Counted from the stretch's first letter, positions 8,704 to 18,299 are shown. The stretch: DNA of 33,796 bases from Prorocentrum cordatum (GCA_963575745.1 CAUYUJ010009527.1:1-33796); one strand, 5' to 3'. A program made the numbers and translations. Notes: generated by a model from the letters alone, not told the origin.

Positions 8704-9634
8704 GTGGGGCCTCGGCCGCGGACGCCTCCCTGACCCCTCGCCGTCGCGTTGGCGCTGCATCGCCTCGAGCGACGGTGGGGGGAGGGGGCTGCTGCCCGAC
8801 GAGGATCTCGACGCCTTCGTGCTCGCGTCGGGGTTCGGCATGGCGATGAAGGGGGGCCGCACGATGTTGGTGCGGGCTCTCCCTCCTGACGGTGGCGACG
8901 AGCTCGACGCGCGCGTGCTCGCGCTGCGGGCCAACGCCACGGAGCGTTTCCTCGGGATGCGTGAGGCCGTGGCGGAGCTCACCGAGACGCACTGGGACTT
9001 CTTCCCGATCAGTGGGCCCCGCACCGTGAAGTGGGTGTGTGAGTTCGTGCGAGAGAATGACGTGACATTCAGATCTCGGCACGCCAAGTTCAAGGCCGAG
9101 ACGGGGCTGTCATCCTCGGACCAGGACGTCTCCGTCCACGAGCTCTGCTGCCGCATCATGCACCTGCTGCTGACGTGCGATCAGCTCAATGGCAGCGAGC
9201 TGTCGTGTGCGGAGCTGGTGTGCCGCCGACTCCAGATGGCCGAGTACCGCCATCGCGAGAGGATTCTCACGACGTCCCGAGGTGACGAGCTGCTCGAGGA
9301 CTCGCACCTGTACCTCGGGACGGGCGAGACCCGCGGGCTGGTCTGCATCTCGCCGAAGCTGCTCGCGTTCGTGACGGACGAGCTCCACAAGGAGAGCCTC
9401 GTCCTCAAGGAGCGGCGGAAGCTGAAGGAGGAGCGGATGGCCTCGCGGGGGGACGACGCACACGGTGGTGGCGGCGGCGGTGACGGGCGGGCGCGTCTCT
9501 CAGGGATGCAGAGCACCGTCGATCGGCAGAAGTCGGAGATCGAGAAGTTGAAGAAGCAGTTGGCGGGTGGACCCAAGTCGGACCCTAAGGGAAAGGGCCG
9601 TGGAGGTGCCGCCGCTGGCGGGGAGGGGGGCTGA
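8207..9634 (+). CDS. Element 1 gag-like protein
   Basis: 475 residues from ATG 8207; an upstream TTG at 8198 would add three. The half around 9014-9240 is shared with the element 2 protein: GPRTxxW, then (V/L)HExxCR, DQL and RRLQxxE in the same order. A second shared block is LCISPKLL-like (here VCISPKLLAF, about 9345). The C-terminus ends in a short heptad-like stretch (STVDRQKSEIEKLKKQL), likely a coiled coil, then a basic Gly-rich tail. No zinc knuckle is visible. The position before RT is why I call it gag-like; it presumably binds RNA or forms particles. The end overlaps the pol frame. Confidence 0.7.
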   Translation: MPFQVRAGQRFDIQWRGGESLQARVAVAPCTPTDYQEVTSLAPSEKAEEDGRLRYMATPDGDVYPHELTVQALRIIVPYDMRDRRQLLNREGANPVGVGTYGRDWVMSPAAFALQLRFVLGQSLDEVLETAVVSAGAPEEPEAEARPAAARPPSGSALASAEIPSEWGLGRGRLPDPSPSRWRCIASSDGGGRGLLPDEDLDAFVLASGFGMAMKGGRTMLVRALPPDGGDELDARVLALRANATERFLGMREAVAELTETHWDFFPISGPRTVKWVCEFVRENDVTFRSRHAKFKAETGLSSSDQDVSVHELCCRIMHLLLTCDQLNGSELSCAELVCRRLQMAEYRHRERILTTSRGDELLEDSHLYLGTGETRGLVCISPKLLAFVTDELHKESLVLKERRKLKEERMASRGDDAHGGGGGGDGRARLSGMQSTVDRQKSEIEKLKKQLAGGPKSDPKGKGRGGAAAGGEGG

Positions 9635-11980
9635 CGCTCCCTTCCACTTCACGATCGTGGTGGTCCAGCGGGACATCCTCCCGATCCCGCTGGACCTGGC
9701 GACTGCGCACTTCGAGCGGCGCAACCACAGTGCATGTTTTTCAAATTCCCGAGGTCGGCGGAGTCGGGGCCGCCAGCAGCTGGCCGTCGAGCTGTGGACC
9801 TGCGAGGTCGTCGCGGCGCTCAACTTCCTCAACGGGCGCCTGGGCGGCGACGGGTTCGACAAGCTATCGGCGGCGCAGCTCACTGGCATCGAGTCGCTCT
9901 ACGGCCACCTGTTGGAGTTCGGGCCTCCTGATGTCAGTCCCACGGCGGCCTACGCTGAGCTGCGTGGTTGTTCTCCTGGGTACGACATGTCCCCAGCGAA
10001 AGCGGTTCTGTTCACCGAAGGGAGCGTCGCGGTGCCTTCGGACTCCAGGAAGTGCGAGCCCGCCTACCTGTTGTCGGAGTCCGTGCGCGACTTGTGGCAG
10101 GACTGGGAGAAGCATCTCTTGCGCCCTCGTAAGGAGTGGCTTGCCAATGTACCACCTCACTTCGACGCCAGGTTGAAGAGCTCGCCGAAGCTCTACGCCA
10201 GTTTTTTGCACGATTTGTTCAATGCGGGCATGGTCGAATTCACCAGCGAGCGCAAGCACACGCTCGCGCCGTTCTTCGTCGCCAAGCGGGACGGGAGCGG
10301 CCAGCAGCGGATGGTTCTGGACACCCGGCGTGTCAATCGTATGTTTTATGACCCCGACGTCGCCGAGCTGCCGACGGCAGGCAGCTGGCAGAGCCTACGG
10401 CTCGGGGCCGACAGCAGCCTCTTCCTCGGTCAGTGTGACATCGAGGCAGCCTTCTATCGCTTCCTTGCACCGCCTGGTCTGAGCGAGCTGATGGTTCTTC
10501 CGAGTATCGATCGCGGTGCTCTTGCCAACGTGCTGCCGAGCGGCACACTCGACGGCGTCGTCGGCCGCAGGTGTTCGCCTTGTCTGAAGGTGCTGCCCAT
10601 GGGCTGGAACTGGAGCTTGTTCTTCTGCCAGCACGCCGTTGAGGGTATGCTGAGGACGGTAGGCATCGGTGACCACAGGCTTGTCCACGAGAGGAAGGTG
10701 ATTCCCGACCTCGAGAGCGAGACCGTCGCCGCCGCCTACGTCGACGGCGTCGCCGTGATCGGCTCCAAGTACGACGAGGTCGTCTCTCAGCTGGAGACTG
10801 TGCACGGCGCTTTCAACACGGCGGGCCTCAAGTGCAAGGAGATGGAGCTGCCGAGCGAGCACCAGAAGTTCACAGGTCTGATCTTCGACAGAGAGTCTGG
10901 AAGGATATCGCTCGGCCGATCGCGGATGTGGAAGATCCGCCAGGCGCTGCTGTGCCAGGCATCCCAGCGTTACGCCACGGGAAAGGAGCTGGCCAGCCTG
11001 GTCGGACACTTCAACTGGGCGGCCCTTCTCCGTCGACCACTCCTGTGCATCTTCCAGTCGACGTACCGGTTCATCAAGAAGGCGGGTGACAACCGCTGGA
11101 GGATATGGCCCGAGGTGATTCGCGAGCTGCGAGTCGCCGCCGCTCTCGTGCCCTTCGCCTACTACGATGCGAAGCGGCCCGTGGACTCGACGGCCTACTC
11201 CACCGACGCTAGCACGGGCGACCTCGACCCCGCGGGCAGCTTGTACGGCGGCTACGGGGTCACCAAGCGGGAGCTCGGGCAGCAGCTGGTGTTGGAGACA
11301 GCTCGGGTTCGCGAGCGGTGGCGGTACCACGTGGAGGGGGCCCTGCACGCTCGGGAGTTCGCCTTTGCCGCTCGCGACACCTCGGAGGCTCCATTCGACG
11401 GGATGTCCTTTGCCACTGTGAGCTCGGACGTCGTCTTCCCGATGGAGACCTGGCGGAACGTGACCTTCGGCCGCTGGTGCCGCGAGGAGAACATCCTGAG
11501 GCTCGAGGGGCGTGCCCTCGCGCTGGGCGTGCGCCACAAGATGCGCGCCCTGCGGTCTCGGGGTCATCTTCACCTCATGCTTAATGATAACCTTTCTCTG
11601 GTACTGGGAGTGGAAAAAGGTCGGTCCGCATCCCCTTTGATCAATCAGACCTGCAGAGAGTTGTGCAGCTACAGCGTCATTCACGACATGCCCGTAGCCG
11701 TGAGATGGCTACCTTCGGAGTGGAACACCTCAGACAAAGGCTCACGCACCGTGACGGGCCATCCGACTCCCTTTGCAACCGACCCGCGGAATGTTGGCAC
11801 GGCCTGGGCTAGCCTCGCTCGGGCGGCCGCTGACGAGAAGGCTCGCCGTCTCCACTACGACGATCCTATCGGCCTGCTCCGACGTCGGCGACACGACTTG
11901 TGCGACCCCGAGGAGGAGGCCGCCGCCGCCACCACGACCGCAGCGAGCTCGCGCTCTTCGGAAGGCAGGGAAGATCAAGA
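9567..11980 (+). CDS. Element 1 pol: reverse transcriptase and RNase H
   Basis: Frame 3 overlaps the gag end (gag stop 9632-9634) and has no ATG near its beginning. The open frame starts with a GTG at 9567 and runs on to 13757. RT: fingers FFVAKRDGSGQQRMVLDTRR (about 10275-10335), motif A QCDIEAAFY (Asp at 10437-10439), PMGWNWSLFFCQ (about 10599), motif C YVDG (10737-10748) in place of YxDD. RNase H: Asp in STDAST (11205), Glu in RLEGRAL (11505), Asp in LNDNL (11586) and Asp in NTSDKGSR (11733), with RWLPSEW just before the last. It would copy the element RNA and remove the RNA strand. The end is set where frame 1 takes over for the recombinase; the exact switch point is not visible. Confidence 0.85.
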
Positions 11981-13242
11981 CACCTCCTCCGAGCGCGAAG
12001 CCTGGAGCTCGGGCTCCAGCTCGGTCGAAGGCGGCGGGTCGTGTCGAGTTGGCACGTCAGAAGGCAAATCGGGCGAAGCTCAGAGTCATGAAGTTCGGCG
12101 GAGCCAACTGCGACCCTCGGCATGGGCTGACCTTCTTGCAGAGGCACAAGGTGCGGGAGGCCACCATCCGCAGCTTCGACAACCACGTGACCAGTTTCCT
12201 GGCCTGGGCCGCCGCGCCGTCGCTGGACGACATCACGGCGGACCGCCTGGACGTCTTCCTGGCGGCCTACTTGGACAAGCTGTTCTGGGAGTGGGAGCTG
12301 GCGGAGACGGGCTCGCGGCTGCTGGCGTCCGTGCAATACAGGCTGCCGCGCGTGCCGCGACCGAGACACGGCGGCCTTCCGCTGGCGCGGGCCGCGCTCT
12401 CTGGCTTTCGAGTGCACTCGAGGAGCACCCCGATGACGCCCGTCGGGAAGCCGATCGTCTGGGCGCTGATCGGGATCGCCGCGCTCGAGGGGGACTTCGA
12501 GTGGGCGGGGGCGGTCGCGCTCGCATGGGACGCGATGATTCGCCTCCCGAGCGACCTCGTCGGCATGACGGTCGACGCGCTGGTGGGCCCAGGCCGCGAC
12601 GCGGAGCCCCGCTGGGCGCTGTTGCTGTACCCGATCGAGGGATCAGCCTGCAGCAAGTCGCTCGCGCAGGACGAGGGAGTGCTGCTGCGGAGCGCGGCCT
12701 GGCGTGGCGGAGGCGGGAACTTCCTGAAGCTGCTCCGCGCGGCACGGCCCGTTGGGTCGCCCCTGTGGTCGTTCAGCGCAGCGACCTTCGGTGCCGAGTT
12801 CCGACGACGGCTGTCGCTGGTCCCAGGCGCGCCCGACATGATCCCGTACCAGATGCGGCACTCCGCAGCGTCGCACGCCACGGCGGTCGAGGGCATGCCC
12901 CTGGCCGAGCTGCAGGCGCGTCTGCGCCACACGAGTGCGCAGAGCACGGCTCGGTACTCACGGCACGTGCGCTACCTCGCGGAGCTCGAGAAGGTCGACG
13001 CCGAGGTGTCGGAGTGGGCCCAGGAGGTCGAGGACAGCATAGGCCAGATCCTCGGCCAGCAGCGGCGGCCACGGCTTCCTCGCTTTCTCAAGGTGGAGGC
13101 GCTGACGTTCGACAGGCCTTGCAGGCCCTCGCCCGCGCGTGCCGTGCTGCCGCTGGCCAGTCCCTCCTCGAAGTCGGCTTCGGGGCGGGCGAGATCGCAC
13201 GGGCCGACGACTCCCGTCTCTCGGGCTGCAGCGCTTGGATAA
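11773..13242 (+). CDS. Element 1 tyrosine recombinase
   Basis: Frame 1, open from 11773; an internal ATG at 12088 (MKFGGANCDPRHG) is the likeliest own start, otherwise it is joined to pol by a frame change. An N-terminal helical region (FLQRHKVREATIRSFDNHV) resembles core-binding domains. Catalytic residues: Arg of IRLPSDLVG (12541-12543), YQMRHSAASH (Tyr 12847, Arg 12856, His 12859), His of RLRHTSAQS (12928-12930) and nucleophile Tyr of ARYSRH (12955-12957). The usual HxxR is YxxR here, as also in element 2. It should insert the element's circular DNA. The overlap with pol resembles the ORF3 overlap of DIRS elements. Confidence 0.85.
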   Translation: MQPTRGMLARPGLASLGRPLTRRLAVSTTTILSACSDVGDTTCATPRRRPPPPPRPQRARALRKAGKIKTPPPSAKPGARAPARSKAAGRVELARQKANRAKLRVMKFGGANCDPRHGLTFLQRHKVREATIRSFDNHVTSFLAWAAAPSLDDITADRLDVFLAAYLDKLFWEWELAETGSRLLASVQYRLPRVPRPRHGGLPLARAALSGFRVHSRSTPMTPVGKPIVWALIGIAALEGDFEWAGAVALAWDAMIRLPSDLVGMTVDALVGPGRDAEPRWALLLYPIEGSACSKSLAQDEGVLLRSAAWRGGGGNFLKLLRAARPVGSPLWSFSAATFGAEFRRRLSLVPGAPDMIPYQMRHSAASHATAVEGMPLAELQARLRHTSAQSTARYSRHVRYLAELEKVDAEVSEWAQEVEDSIGQILGQQRRPRLPRFLKVEALTFDRPCRPSPARAVLPLASPSSKSASGRARSHGPTTPVSRAAALG

Positions 13243-13757
13243 ACGGCTCCCTGCTGGCTACCGCCATCGTGTACCGCCGCCTCGTGGGATGGATCTCGTC
13301 TCGCTGTGTTCGGGGAGTCGTCTTGATTTGGCCCAGATTCGGTGAGACTGACGCTAGCAATATTCTAGCCCGTCTTCTTCACAAATGTCTGACTGTCAAG
13401 TGTCCTTGCATTGCTATTTTCCCATCAGCAAGCGCTTCCGCGCACTCCGTCCTTTTTAGACAGCTGCTCACCATTTGTGACGGGAGGCATTCGAGGATCT
13501 CCCCATGCACTTTTGGCTGCCAACGAGCTAACCACGACAACATGTGGGCTCTGGGGTTCTCGTGTGGGCTCCCCGACGAAGTCGGCGGTCCGTGCCTCCA
13601 CGCTCACGCGACCCCGCCCACCCCATCGCCTTTTACTCGCCTGTCTCGTCCGTGCGCGTCTTGGGTGTGCTCTTGGATTTCCTCTGGAGCCTCGAGGCTT
13701 TCGGAAGGGTTCCTCAGCAGACTCTTTCTAGGCATGAAGCGGCCAGATGCCAGGTAG
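13146..13757 (+). CDS. Element 1 C-terminal methyltransferase-like domain
   Basis: Lies in frame 3 (same open frame as pol) and follows the recombinase, whose stop is at 13240-13242. It reads SLLEVGFGAGEIARA, compatible with a SAM-binding loop, then RRLVGWISSRCVRGVVLIWP. The second block aligns with RRVLGWIRSSCLSCVWVEP in element 2. Later SPCTFGCQRANHDNMWALGF resembles the Cys-Phe-Gly block I associate with similar domains in dinoflagellate proteins. The family call is from memory and the catalytic Pro-Cys motif is not clear, so it may be inactive or something else with a Rossmann-like start. DIRS elements carry a methyltransferase between RNase H and recombinase, not after it. Confidence 0.4.
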   Translation, partial: AAAGQSLLEVGFGAGEIARADDSRLSGCSAWINGSLLATAIVYRRLVGWISSRCVRGVVLIWPRFGETDASNILARLLHKCLTVKCPCIAIFPSASASAHSVLFRQLLTICDGRHSRISPCTFGCQRANHDNMWALGFSCGLPDEVGGPCLHAHATPPTPSPFTRLSRPCASWVCSWISSGASRLSEGFLSRLFLGMKRPDAR

Positions 13758-13766
13758 GGCACAGTA

Positions 13767-13887
13767 GGGTCGTTGTGAAGCGGTCCGAGAGCCGCTCCGT
13801 GTTTCGAAGCTCGAGCTTGCACACAACAGATCCATTCGCACAGCTTCGCTGTAAAGAATCGTCTGGCCACCAGGGACCCTCAGACCT
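13767..13887 (+). repeat. Element 1 repeat B1 (internal)
   Basis: 121 bp from GGGTCGTTGTGAAGCGG to CCCTCAGACCT, identical to B2 (14005-14125). It contains AAAGAATCGTCTGGCCAC at 13853-13870, a motif also found in the B repeats of element 2. A single T (13888) separates it from A2. Confidence 0.97.
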
Positions 13888-13888
13888 T

Positions 13889-13964
13889 GCCAGATGTTTG
13901 TGTCGTCCTGGTCTGAGTTTGATCCGTCCCATGGCCGTTCTTGCTCCGCAACCATTCAAGCGCA
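13889..13964 (+). repeat. Element 1 repeat A2 (internal)
   Basis: 76 bp identical to A1. It sits between B1 and B2, with a 40-bp linker (13965-14004) that contains TTAATTAATTC before B2. Confidence 0.97.
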
Positions 13965-14004
13965 CCCGCCCTCGTGCCACCCTGCGCTTTAATTAATTCT
14001 TCAG

Positions 14005-14125
14005 GGGTCGTTGTGAAGCGGTCCGAGAGCCGCTCCGTGTTTCGAAGCTCGAGCTTGCACACAACAGATCCATTCGCACAGCTTCGCTGTAAAGAATCGT
14101 CTGGCCACCAGGGACCCTCAGACCT
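14005..14125 (+). repeat. Element 1 repeat B2 (right terminus)
   Basis: 121 bp identical to B1. The next bases are CAACATCATCAT, the start of the CAT microsatellite, which sets the right end of the element. Confidence 0.97.
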
Positions 14126-14128
14126 CAA

Positions 14129-14180
<52 letters not shown>
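14126..14180 (+). repeat. CAT microsatellite between elements 1 and 2
   Basis: 55 bp, CAA followed by nearly pure (CAT)n. It separates the right end of element 1 from the left end of element 2, so two 6-kb elements sit in the same small tract. Confidence 0.97.
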
Positions 14181-14182
<2 letters not shown>

Positions 14183-14240
14183 GCTGCCCGCGGCTATTTG
14201 TGGCTCTCTTTCGGGCCGCGCTTCCATTCTCAAGTCTCTC
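14181..14240 (+). repeat. Element 2 repeat A1 (left terminus)
   Basis: Begins ATGCTGCCCGCGGCTATTTG and ends CTCAAGTCTCTC; identical over 60 bp to A2 at 20275-20334. The left neighbour is ATCATCATC. Confidence 0.97.
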
Positions 14241-14257
14241 AGGTGTCTTGCCCAGTG

Positions 14258-14665
14258 ATGCAAGACATCGCCCACCATGCGGCGGACGTCCTGAGGTACG
14301 GGGCGCAGGCGCTGGGGGCCACTGTCGCGGCGCGGGCCGCCGCGCCGAGCTGCGGAGCCTGCTCGCCGCACCTGGCCTGCCCCGCGCCTCCGACCCTCTC
14401 CTGCCCCGCCTGCGTCTGCGCTGGCGCGGGCGGGCACGTGGTCGAGCCCCCGTGTCTGGGCCTCGTCACGGCCTACTCGGTGGCCGCGCTGACCATCGGC
14501 CTCGCGTTCGGGGCCGTGGGGGGCGCCTGGGCGGCGCGGCGGCTTCTCGGACCGACGCCCCGCCAGCCGCCCGCCGTGGTGGAGTTCGTGGACGGCATTG
14601 ACATCGCCGCCCTCGCGGCTCAGCAGGTTCGTGACGCCAGAGCCCGCGCCCCTGCGCTGCAGTGA
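14258..14665 (+). CDS. Element 2 short Cys-rich ORF with a predicted membrane segment
   Basis: 135 residues from the ATG 17 bp after A1. Residues 32-54 hold six Cys spaced C-x2-C-x5-C-x7-C-x2-C-x-C, with another at 66, which could bind metal or form disulfides. Residues 67-90 (LGLVTAYSVAALTIGLAFGA) form one hydrophobic segment followed by AARRLLG, so a positive flank on the C-terminal side. The stop (14663-14665) overlaps the gag ATG (14665) as TGATG, suggesting coupled translation. The element 1 counterpart has a membrane segment at the same place but no Cys cluster. No family is recognised. Confidence 0.5.
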   Translation: MQDIAHHAADVLRYGAQALGATVAARAAAPSCGACSPHLACPAPPTLSCPACVCAGAGGHVVEPPCLGLVTAYSVAALTIGLAFGAVGGAWAARRLLGPTPRQPPAVVEFVDGIDIAALAAQQVRDARARAPALQ

Positions 14666-15915
14666 TGGCAGGCAGCTTCCACGTGCTGCGCTACCGCGTC
14701 GGCGGCGTACCCCTGTGGCACGAGCGCCTCTTGCTGGGCGTCAACGGGGGCCTCGGCTACATCCTCACGCCCGACTTCGACGACTACGACGAGCCCATCG
14801 TCGTCGGCCCCGACGTGCGAGCGGTCCTGCAGCTCGCGGGCCAAGGCGACACGCCGCCAGCGCTGGCGGGCGTCGCGGTGCACCGCTTTCGCCGCCTGCC
14901 GACGGCCGCTGAGCTGTGGGCGGCTGTCGCGCGCTCGGTGGCCGCAGGCTACCCGAGGCCCCCCGACCCTCTGCCGCTGGCGCTCGCGGCGGGCAACGTC
15001 GTAGGCGTCCCGCCTGGTCCCTTCCCGCTGGCGGACCCTGCGGCTGCCGCAGCCCCGCTGCCTGCCGCCCTGCCTCCACCTCCTGGCGGGGAGGGGGCGG
15101 CGCTGCCTGCGGGGGGCGCGGCACCGCTGGCGATGCCCCCCGCGGCCGCGGCCGCTGCGGCGGCCCCTCTCGGCGTCGCCCCTGGCGTCGCTGCGCTGGC
15201 CGCCGCGCTGGGGGCCGTCCCGCCTGGGCCTGCTGGGCCTCTGCCGCTGGTGCCCGCTCCTGCACTGGAGGCTGCGCCCGCCGCCGCCGCCCCTGGGGCG
15301 CCTGCCCCCACTGGCGACTTCAGGGTCCTCCCGATGCTGCTCAACCCGAGGGGCGAGCGCGAGAGGAGGTCCGGAGAGACCGTCAACGCCCTCGCTGAGA
15401 CCCCTGTGCAGGGTTGGCCCGTGCAAGGGCCGAGGACCCTCCTCTGGTGTTTGTCCTTCATGTCGACGATGGCGGGTGCGCCCACCGCGTGGCACCAGAG
15501 GTGGCTCACGTCGATGGCCCTGCCCGACGAGGACGATCACGCCAAGCTGCACGAGACGCTCTGCCGCGTTCTGGACCTCGCCGTCGTGTACGATCAGCTG
15601 CAGATCGCCGAGATGGCTTCGTTCGAGATCATCGCTCGCCAACTTCAGCTCCTAGAGGAGCGGGTGTGCGAGGCGCGATCGCCACCTCCGAGTGGCGCAG
15701 CCCCCAAGGCCGAGGCCGCGGCTTGAGGCGGCGCCTCAGCTGGGACTTCCAGCTCACCTGAGACCAGCTACTTCCTCGGCGCTGGTGTCTCCAAGGCCAG
15801 TCTCTGCATCTCGCCGAAGTTGCTGGAGTACATCGCAGACCAGATGAGGGCGGGGGCCGCCATCAGCAAAGAGCGCCACAAGGCTCGCGAGGAGCGGGCC
15901 TTGCGGGCGCCATGA
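14665..15915 (+). pseudogene. Element 2 gag-like protein, interrupted by one TGA
   Basis: From ATG 14665 the frame runs 353 residues to TGA 15724-15726, then continues in the same frame to TGA 15913-15915. The part after the first stop (SYFLGAGVSKASLCISPKLL) matches the element 1 gag (YLGTGETRGLVCISPKLL), so the first TGA interrupts a conserved protein. The N-terminal half has a Pro/Ala-rich spacer of about 150 residues. The conserved block GPRTLLW...LHETLCR...YDQL...RQLQLLEE lies at about 15427-15660. The final stop overlaps the pol start as ATGA. A nonsense mutation is likeliest; readthrough cannot be excluded. Confidence 0.75.
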
Positions 15916-18200
15916 CGCCTGAGAACTTCAGGCCTGGCTGTGGGGCGCGCCACAGTGGCGCCAGCCGGGCTCATTGCCCCTTCGCTGCACCACCCTTTCG
16001 ACAGCGAGACGTTTTCCCCCTCCGCCCTATTCCTGTGGAGCGAAGATCAGGGACTTCATCCATGGGCGGGTCGGCACGCAGACGGGCCGCCAGGGGTGCT
16101 GCGTGGCGGGAGTGGTACAACGACGCGGTGTCCACGCTCAACGACATGTACCACTGCGACCCGAACGATGTGATCAGCCCGCCTCCTGGTCTTCCTCCGC
16201 GTGCTCGTAGTGACGCTGAGGAGTATCTGGCTCAGCAGTATCGCGATTTTGAACTACCTCCTGGATATTCCGAATCTCCTCCAATATGCGAGGCAGCCCT
16301 CGCAGAGTTGCTCGCATCGGCGCCTGGGTACTCTGGAGAGTCTCGGGTAAGACCCTACAACAAGGAGCTCGTCTCCTGGCCGAAGCACGTGGCGCCTGTC
16401 CCGACGGCCGACCTCGTGTCTGACGCCGATCGTTCTATGTTGGCAGGGTGGAGGCATCAAATGCTACGTGACCCTGCTGATGCAGCTGCTCTCTGGAAGG
16501 ACTCGGGTCTGGGGTCGCCCTATGTGGATCCACGCCTTCGGTTTCGGCCTCGGGAGTATGCTGATTTTCTGCTACGCCTGGACCAGGCTGGCATGCTTGC
16601 GTGGGAGGTCGCCGATCGTCAGGCTACCTACTCTACTGGCTTTTTCTTCGTCGAGAAGTCCAACGGCGTCAACCTGCGCCTCGTCTTCGCCACGCGGGTG
16701 GCCAACATGTCCTTCTCTGCCCCTCCCTCTACGAGATTGCCGACTCCGTCGGCGTGGAGCGCACTCGAGGCCGACCGCGACTTCTACGTGGCCCAGGGCG
16801 ACATTCAGTGCGCTTTCTACCACATGAAGTTACCGCCACATCTGCATCGATATTTTTCTTTGCCCGTCGTCCCGAATCGGTACCTGGGCTTCAGGCGGCT
16901 CAATGGCATGAATATCGGGACGAACGCCTTCCTGCAGCCCTTCGTCTCCGTCATGCCGATGGGTTGGTCCTGGGCCCTCCACTTCTGCCAGTCCGCCCTG
17001 ACCGCGGCCATCCTCGACTCGGGCATCGACGAGAGCTCTTTGCTGGTGGACGGAGCTGCCATCCCCCCGTTGCGGAAAGACTCCGACGTCATTGGCGCGG
17101 GCTACGTAGACAACTTTGCCACCGTGTCCCTCGACCCTGAGGTGGCCACGACAGCCTGCCAGGCCATGCGTGACGTGCTCGTGTCGAGGGGTCTGCCCGT
17201 CGACGAGTTCGCCCCCGCCGCCAAGCGCGTGGTCTTCACTGGCTTGGACATTCTCGGCGACGTCGGCATCGTCCGCTGTAAGATCGACAGGCTCTGCCGG
17301 TTGCGTCAAGCCCTGCTTGGTCTACTTAGACGTGGCTTCGCATCGCCCTTGGCCTTGTCAGCAGTTGTGGGTCACTGAGCGTGGGGTATGATCACCAATA
17401 GGCCCATGCTGTCGATCTTCAACGCAGTCTACCGCTTCATGAGCCTGGACGCCTGAGTGGCCGTGCCGCTGTGGCCGTCGGTCATCGCCGAGCTGCGCGC
17501 GGCAGCCGCCCTCATACCGCTATGGTGGGCCGACGTCAGAGCAGAGTGGTCGGCGATTACTTTCTGCAGCGACGCCTCCCCCTACGGCATCGGGGTGTGC
17601 CGCAAGACCGCCGACCAGGAGGTCGTCGCGGCCGCTGGGCGCCTGTCTGAGAGGTGGCGCTATCGGTTCTCCGGCGCCGTGCACGCCCGTGCCCGCGCTC
17701 TCGGGATCGAGCCTCGCACTGTGCTTGAAGCTACCGTGGGCAAAAATTGCCTCGAAGAGCGCCGCCGCAGTCCGAGGCCTCCTAAGACCCCTGAGGGCCC
17801 TCCGTCTACGCCATCATCGTTACATCAACCAGCTGACGCTGCCTCCCTCGACGGCTTCGACGAAGTTCCCGACTCGATCACGGCTTTCGACGGCTGGGCC
17901 ACGATACACAGTTCGCGTCACTCGAGGTTCGGCTTGGACATTATGCGATACGAGGCGGAGGCTCTCGGGTTTGCGATGCGACACTCGGCTCGGTCTGGAC
18001 GGCTTCGTCATCATCGCATCTTGTTCACCGTTGACAATTTGGCTCTAGCTCTTGCCGCTGGCATGGCGCCCGAGGCCTTCGCGACCCTCTACGCCGTCTA
18101 TGCGCCCTGTCGGCGGCCACGGGCATCCGCCGCGCCATTCGGTGGATCCCCAGCGAGAGCAATGCCGCCGACTCGCCGTCCAGGACGGGCTTCTTCGTCG
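15912..18200 (+). pseudogene. Element 2 pol: reverse transcriptase and RNase H, with stops and a frameshift
   Basis: The ATG at 15912 overlaps the gag stop. RT: FFFVEKSNGVNLRLVFATR (about 16638-16695), motif A AQGDIQCAFYHM (Asp 16800-16802), VMPMGWSWALHFCQS, motif C YVDN (17103-17114). In-frame TGA codons lie at 17376-17378 (VVGH*AWG, opposite HFNW in element 1) and 17454-17456. RNase H: Asp in CSDASPYG (17571), Glu in RYEAEAL (17952), Asp in TVDNLALAL (18033). The last block, RWIPSESNAADSPSR (Asp 18170-18172), is in frame 2, so a frameshift lies at about 18085. The protein cannot be made from this copy as one chain without recoding. Confidence 0.82.
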
Positions 18201-18299
18201 GGCCGACCTTCGAGGAGCACCAAGCGAATGCCCCCCGAACTTCGACGGCAGCGGACCACGACGCTGGCGGAGCAGAGGACCAAGACCCATCCTGGGCCA

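Larger units (their letters stand above)
7911..14125 (+). mobile_element. Element 1: tyrosine-recombinase (DIRS/PAT/Ngaro-like) retrotransposon with split direct repeats
   Basis: A 6215-bp element bounded on both sides by CAT microsatellite. Terminal structure is A1 (7911-7986), ORFs, B1 (13767-13887), one T, A2 (13889-13964), 40 bp, B2 (14005-14125). A1 equals A2 over 76 bp and B1 equals B2 over 121 bp with no mismatch. The inside encodes a small membrane-type protein, a gag-like protein, RT-RNase H, a tyrosine recombinase and a methyltransferase-like tail. In known elements of this order the split repeats let the termini be rebuilt through a circular DNA intermediate that the recombinase inserts without target duplication. 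The identical repeats suggest a recent insertion. Confidence 0.88.

Noticed and set aside
10395-11684. 429-codon - strand frame opposite element 1 pol
   Set aside because: It is an antisense shadow of the RT-RNase H frame, with no independent motif.
12000-13140. Continuation of the element 1 pol frame across the recombinase region
   Set aside because: The frame is open but Arg/Gly/Ala-rich, while frame 1 carries the recombinase motifs; the openness reflects codon bias.
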